Part shown: positions 59,960 to 64,000 of the stretch, one piece after another
Numbering within the stretch: the first letter of the stretch is position 1
How the letters are laid out: each line of letters opens with the position of its first letter
NCBI RefSeq assembly: GCF_965279675.1
Contig: NZ_CBDIIJ010000002.1
Location: 2,728,001-2,792,000 of the forward strand
DNA from: Mucisphaera sp965279675
GTDB taxonomy: Bacteria > Planctomycetota > Phycisphaerae > Phycisphaerales > Phycisphaeraceae
DNA length: 64,000 bases
Direction of reading: 5' to 3'
Notes under the pieces: generated by a model
Databases searched by the model: none
The model's input: only the letters and a program-made list of their open reading frames with translations
Told to the model about the DNA's origin: nothing
Position numbers and translations under genes: made by a program

Positions 59960-61819
59960 TTAGCGTAAACCCTCAGCCCACAACGCCAGCTGCCACAGCG
60001 CAAACAGCCGATGCGAATGGTCTCGCTTTCCTGCCCGATGCTCCTCAAACCAAGCCAGCCCCGGTGCCGTCTCCAGCCCGATCGCAGAAAGTCCCTGCCC
60101 ACGCAGCGCACCCTCTAACGGTCCTGCCAGATCACCCCGCAACCAGTCACTCAGCGGGATCGCAAAACCCTTCTTAGGCAGACTCGCAACCCAACCCGGA
60201 ACAAGCTCCGACGCCAGCTGCCGTAGCACCCCCTTCGGACACCCGCCCGGCATCAACACCGGATCGGGCAGATGCCCCGCCAGGTCGCACACCTGCGTAT
60301 CTAGAAGCGGGCACCGCACCTCCAGCGCCACCGCCATCGACGCCCGGTCAACCTTCCGCAGCAGCACATGCGGCAGGTAGTGCATCAGGTCCCAACGCAT
60401 CGCTGCATGAACCCGGTCATGCGTCCCCGGCCAGTCCGGCACCTGCGGCGCATCGATCGGCTCCGTCTCGATCAGCCCAGGCATCAGCGCACGAATCTGA
60501 TCATCCCGAAACAGATGGATCATGTCGTGATAGTGCGCCGCCGGCTTCCGACTCGACTTCGCCGCCTCAAGCAGCCGCCGCACCCGAGCAGGCAGCGACC
60601 GAGGCCGACGATCCGAAAACAAACCGGATGGCAGATGACTCAGCCACCACCCATGCCGACGTAGCAGCCGCATCGCTCGGTACCGGTCATACCCCCCAAA
60701 CAACTCGTCCCCGCCATCCCCCGACAACGCCACCGTGACATGTTCCCTCGCCGCCCGACACAACCAGTAGGTCGGCAGGATTGAACTATCCGCCGTCGGA
60801 TCACCGGTCAACGTCATCAGATGTCTGAGATCCCCTGCGATATCATCCGGCCGAGCCTCCAGCACCGTATGCTCCGCCCCGATGTGCGCCGCCACCTCCC
60901 GTGCTGTCTCCGATTCGTCGTACGCAGCCCCCGGCACCCGCACACTGAACGTCCGCAGCCGATCACCACCCCGCTCCGACAGCCGCTGCTGCGCTAGCCC
61001 CGCCACCACCGAGGAATCAATCCCACCCGACAAAAAACAGCCCAGCGGCACATCCGACTCCAAGCGCGCATCCACCGCCTCGGTCAGCACCTCCCGCAGT
61101 CCATCCACCACCCCCAGCCGAGTGCTCGATTTCGAAATAGGCGGAGGCTGCCAGTACCGCTCGATCACCCTCCGCCCCTCACGAACCCGAATCCAGTGTG
61201 CCGGCGGCACCTCCGTCACCCCCTCCAGCAAACCCTCACCAAACGGATAGCCGTAGCGCAAAAAAGTCAGCAGCGAACCCCGTTGAATCGCTGGCCGCTC
61301 ACCACCCACCAACACCGCAGGAATCAGACTCCCAAACCGAAGCCCCTCCGATGTCTGCCGCAGGTAAAGAGGCTTCTTGCCCGTCCGATCCCGAGCCATG
61401 AAAAGCGTCCGCGTATCCTCATCCCAGATCACAAACGCAAACATCCCGTGCAGATGCTTCGGCAACTCCTCCCCCCACTGCCGATACCCGTAAAGCAGCA
61501 CCTCCGTATCCGAGTGATCCGACACGAACACATGCCCACGCCGCTGCAGCTTCCGCCGCAGCGCGTGATGGTTGTAGATCTCCCCATTGAAAACCAGATG
61601 CAACGGCTCACGATCATCCCTGCGCGTGATGTGCATCGGCTGCTGCCCGCTCAGCAGATCGATCACCGACAGCCGCGCATGCACCAGCGAACACCGGCCG
61701 TGATGACTCATCCCCTCGCCATCGGGACCCCGATGCCGCACCCGTTCTAGCATCGCCCGCAACAGACCCTCGTCCGCCGGACGATCATCATGCCTCAGGA
61801 TGCCCGCGATCCCGCACAC
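59960..61819 (-). CDS. asnB: Asparagine synthase (glutamine-hydrolysing) or related amidotransferase
   Basis: The 619-residue protein has a class II glutamine amidotransferase domain with nucleophile C2 (MCGIAGILRHDD), then HRGPDGEG and VFNGEIYNH, and a synthetase domain with the SGGIDSSVVAGLAQ pyrophosphate loop and LSGDGGDELFGGYDRYR. It starts with GTG 61819, which makes C2 the N-terminal catalytic residue after Met removal; it lies 4 bases after the aspS stop. It may make asparagine, or amidate an exopolysaccharide sugar like the amidotransferases tied to exosortase systems; sequence alone does not settle this. Confidence 0.85.
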   Translation of the reverse strand: MCGIAGILRHDDRPADEGLLRAMLERVRHRGPDGEGMSHHGRCSLVHARLSVIDLLSGQQPMHITRRDDREPLHLVFNGEIYNHHALRRKLQRRGHVFVSDHSDTEVLLYGYRQWGEELPKHLHGMFAFVIWDEDTRTLFMARDRTGKKPLYLRQTSEGLRFGSLIPAVLVGGERPAIQRGSLLTFLRYGYPFGEGLLEGVTEVPPAHWIRVREGRRVIERYWQPPPISKSSTRLGVVDGLREVLTEAVDARLESDVPLGCFLSGGIDSSVVAGLAQQRLSERGGDRLRTFSVRVPGAAYDESETAREVAAHIGAEHTVLEARPDDIAGDLRHLMTLTGDPTADSSILPTYWLCRAAREHVTVALSGDGGDELFGGYDRYRAMRLLRRHGWWLSHLPSGLFSDRRPRSLPARVRRLLEAAKSSRKPAAHYHDMIHLFRDDQIRALMPGLIETEPIDAPQVPDWPGTHDRVHAAMRWDLMHYLPHVLLRKVDRASMAVALEVRCPLLDTQVCDLAGHLPDPVLMPGGCPKGVLRQLASELVPGWVASLPKKGFAIPLSDWLRGDLAGPLEGALRGQGLSAIGLETAPGLAWFEEHRAGKRDHSHRLFALWQLALWAEGLR

Positions 61820-61823
61820 GCAC

Positions 61824-63620
61824 TCAGCCCGCCGGAGCCGCCGTGGGAGTTGGTGCTTCAGTCTGTGGCAGCTTCACACGCAAGTGAAGCTCCTTGAGCT
61901 GATCCAGATCCACCTCCGAAGGAGCACCCGTCAGCAGGTCCGCACCGTTCTGCGTCTTCGGGAACGCAATCACATCCCGGATGTTCGTTGTGTCACACAG
62001 ATGCATCACGATCCGGTCGAGACCAAACGCAATCCCACCATGAGGCGGCGCCCCGAACCGAAGCGCGTCCAGCAGGAAGCCAAACTTCTCACGCGCTTCC
62101 TCCTGCTCAATCCCCAGCACCTTGAACACCCGCTCCTGTAATTCCGTGTTGTGCATACGAATCGAGCCGCCACCCAACTCCGAACCGTTCAAGACCAGGT
62201 CATACGCCAGCGACCTTACCGCCGCCGTATCCGACTCCAGCTTGTCGATGTCCTCAGGATGCGGGCTCGTAAACGGGTGATGCAGCGAGTGCCACCGCTT
62301 GCCATCCTCGTCCCACTCAACCAGCGGGAAGTCGATCACCCACAGCCACTCCCACTGACCCGGCTTGATCAGATCAAGATCCTTCGCCAGCTTCAGCCGC
62401 AGCTCACCCAGCACCCTGTGCACCACCGCCGGCTTCGGACTCACACCAAAACACACCAGGTCGCCATCCTCAACGCCCAACCGCTCAACCAGCGCATCCC
62501 CAATCGGTGCAATGAACTTCGACACACCCGTCGTCCAGGCCCCGCCTTCACGCTTCACCACCGGCAGGCCGCCAGCACCAAACTGCTTCACCCACTCCGC
62601 GAGCCCGTCGGTCTCCTTCCGAGACATCTTCGCCCCACCCGGCACACGGATCGCCTTCACGATCCCGCCGCCTTCCACCGTCGAGGTAAACACCTTGAAG
62701 TCGGTCTGCGTCGCCAGATCTGTAACATCCACCAGCTCCAGCCCGAACCGCAGGTCTGGCCGATCCGACCCGTACCGATCCATCGCCTCCGCGTAGGACA
62801 TCCGACGGATCTCCGGCACATCGATGTCCAGTACCTCTTTCCAGATCCGCCGCATCAACCCCTCATGAGCCTCGAGCACGTCCTCCTGCTCCACGAAGCT
62901 CATCTCCACGTCCAGCTGCGTGAACTCCGCCTGCCGATCCGCACGCGGGTCCTCATCTCTGAAACACCGAACGATCTGGAAGTACTTATCAATCCCGCCC
63001 GACATCAGGATCTGCTTGAACAGCTGCGGGCTCTGCGGTAGCGCGTAAAACTCACCCGCCTGCAACCGACTCGGCACCAGGAAGTCCCGCGCACCCTCGG
63101 GCGTCGACCGGCACAAAAACGGCGTCTCCACCTCGTAGAAACCCAGCTCGTCGTAGTAGTCACGCATCACCTTCGTCACCCGGTGACGCGTCTTCAGAAT
63201 GTTCTGCATCGCCGGCCGCCGAAGATCAATAAACCGATACCGCAGACGCGTCTCCTCACCCGTCCGTGCTGCATCGTCAGGCGTGAAAGGCGGCGTGTCC
63301 GCCTTGTTCATAATCTCCACAGCCGTTGCGTCCACCTCGATCTCACCCGTCGCCAGCTTAGGGTTCGCCATCCCCTCCTCACGACGCAAACACTGGCCCG
63401 TGATCCGCACCACATCCTCGTTCCGAAGACGATCACCCGTCGCATGCGCCTCCGCGTTCTCAGGGTGAAACACGATCTGCGTGATGCCTTCACGGTCCCG
63501 CAGGTCGATGAAGATCACGCCCCCGTGATCCCGGTAGCTGTTCACCCAGCCACAAAGCGAAACAGTCTGGTCAACATGCTCGGCACGCAGAGCGCCACAG
63601 TCGTGAGTTCGTAGCGACAT
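61824..63620 (-). CDS. aspS: Aspartyl-tRNA synthetase, predicted non-discriminating
   Basis: The 598-residue bacterial-type AspRS has the N-terminal anticodon-binding OB domain (VSLCGWVNSYRDHGGVIFID), class II motif 2 (FRDEDPRADRQAEFTQLDVE), the GAD insertion and motif 3 (GIAFGLDRIVMHL). At the position that distinguishes specific enzymes (Leu in E. coli, RRDLGS) this protein has H32 (YRDHGG), which marks non-discriminating enzymes that also charge tRNA-Asn with Asp. These need GatCAB for Asn-tRNA; gat genes are not in the window. AGGA lies 11 bases upstream of the ATG. It is closely followed by asnB. Confidence 0.95.
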   Translation of the reverse strand: MSLRTHDCGALRAEHVDQTVSLCGWVNSYRDHGGVIFIDLRDREGITQIVFHPENAEAHATGDRLRNEDVVRITGQCLRREEGMANPKLATGEIEVDATAVEIMNKADTPPFTPDDAARTGEETRLRYRFIDLRRPAMQNILKTRHRVTKVMRDYYDELGFYEVETPFLCRSTPEGARDFLVPSRLQAGEFYALPQSPQLFKQILMSGGIDKYFQIVRCFRDEDPRADRQAEFTQLDVEMSFVEQEDVLEAHEGLMRRIWKEVLDIDVPEIRRMSYAEAMDRYGSDRPDLRFGLELVDVTDLATQTDFKVFTSTVEGGGIVKAIRVPGGAKMSRKETDGLAEWVKQFGAGGLPVVKREGGAWTTGVSKFIAPIGDALVERLGVEDGDLVCFGVSPKPAVVHRVLGELRLKLAKDLDLIKPGQWEWLWVIDFPLVEWDEDGKRWHSLHHPFTSPHPEDIDKLESDTAAVRSLAYDLVLNGSELGGGSIRMHNTELQERVFKVLGIEQEEAREKFGFLLDALRFGAPPHGGIAFGLDRIVMHLCDTTNIRDVIAFPKTQNGADLLTGAPSEVDLDQLKELHLRVKLPQTEAPTPTAAPAG

Positions 63621-63793
63621 GGTCGTCGGAGTCCTGATCGAAAAAAAGGCAACATCAGCAACGAGAAGGGGGGTCCCATCTCTCTATCGGTCGAGCCCGG
63701 CAGTTTAACCGACCCCGACACCCATCGCCCCCACAACCCGCAGCCACAACCACCCCGAAGCCACCCAGCCCCGCAAACCCCTAAGCTACCGCC

Positions 63794-64000
63794 ATGTTCA
63801 CAGGCATCATCCAGACCGTCGGCCGCGTCGCCGCCGCCACCCCCACCCCCGCCGGCCTCCGCTTCGAGATCGACACCCAGGGCTGGGTCCCCGACCGCGG
63901 CTACCAGCCAGCCCCAGGCGACTCCATCGCCGTCTCAGGCGTCTGCCTCACCATCGCCGACATCCAGGCCCGGAAGGGGGGTGGTGGGGGTGACGGAGTA
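63794..64000 (+). CDS. ribE: Riboflavin synthase alpha chain (partial, runs off the end)
   Basis: The first 69 codons are present. The product begins with MFTGIIQTVGRV, the hallmark of the riboflavin synthase alpha subunit, and includes PGDSIAVSGVCLTIADI near 41-57, the first lumazine-binding repeat. The enzyme dismutates two lumazines to riboflavin. The start is supported by TAAGCT exactly 6 bases before the ATG; there is no Shine-Dalgarno site. The glycine-rich end (ARKGGGGGDGV) just before the window edge is unusual for the family and may be a loop insertion. Confidence 0.88.
   Translation, partial: MFTGIIQTVGRVAAATPTPAGLRFEIDTQGWVPDRGYQPAPGDSIAVSGVCLTIADIQARKGGGGGDGV

Noticed and set aside
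62151..63041. 296-codon plus-strand frame opposite aspS
   Set aside because: Arg/His/Leu-rich shadow; AspRS motifs are on the minus strand.
1..64000. CRISPR array, insertion sequence, prophage, integron or rRNA operon
   Set aside because: No direct-repeat array, transposase, integrase, phage gene or rRNA-like sequence was found.

Overview
The window reads as chromosomal DNA of a high-GC member of the Planctomycetota, most likely class Phycisphaerae. Pointers are a PVC-type small basic protein, type IV prepilin-like proteins with a prepilin peptidase, PEP-CTERM secreted proteins, the futalosine route to menaquinone (mqnE plus a menG-type methyltransferase), a zinc-free L31 and a short Rho. 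The genus is not resolved. I see no rRNA, insertion sequence, phage, CRISPR array or replication origin. One tRNA gene (Pro, GGG) is present. Genes are packed tightly, mostly as single genes or short overlapping pairs.

Layout. 0-16 kb: SDR oxidoreductase, mqnE, acpS, the small basic protein, a class I aminotransferase, a PEP-CTERM-like protein, a PhoD-like phosphatase, two tandem membrane proteins, pheA, a glycosyltransferase, then a minus-strand block carA-ASCH-nadC-birA and gap. 16-25 kb: xseA-xseB-prepilin peptidase, an OmpA-type lipoprotein, hisH coupled to a DUF89 protein, a prepilin-like protein, a class IV aminotransferase, rpmE and prfA. 25-40 kb: a 933-residue secreted protein, rho, rimO, an outer-membrane-like barrel, trpB, a PilZ protein, a B12-fold protein, an M48 lipoprotein, menG, an FHA-GAF-PP2C phosphatase and tRNA-Pro. 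40-50 kb: SMP-30, DUF2237, ogt, an HpnH-type radical SAM enzyme, a KdsC-type phosphatase, pyrC, and a large membrane protein coupled to an ABC ATPase. 50-64 kb: a Spy-like protein, an Mrp-type carrier, an ArsR/CoA-disulfide-reductase/rhodanese operon, bioF-hup, def-fmt, a PEP-CTERM protein, aspS-asnB, and the start of riboflavin synthase.

Two patterns span the window. First, about 18 genes have a TAnnnT hexamer exactly 6 (twice 7) bases before the start codon and no Shine-Dalgarno sequence, which predicts leaderless mRNAs. The rule also points to an ATC start for the large membrane protein at 46398. Other genes have clear AGGAG-type sites, so both initiation modes seem to coexist. Second, the plus strand is G-rich on the left and C-rich on the right regardless of gene direction, crossing over near 33-37 kb. 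That polarity is expected at a replication terminus, although I could not find a dif site.

Most genes are housekeeping (amino acids, pyrimidines, NAD, biotin, menaquinone, translation, envelope). The less ordinary items are the ArsR/CDR/rhodanese unit with an operator-like palindrome in its promoter, the hisH-DUF89 coupling, the B12-fold protein without the cobalt-ligand histidine, the predicted non-discriminating AspRS overlapping asnB, the prepilin peptidase with an insertion between its catalytic aspartates, and several unassigned membrane or secreted proteins.
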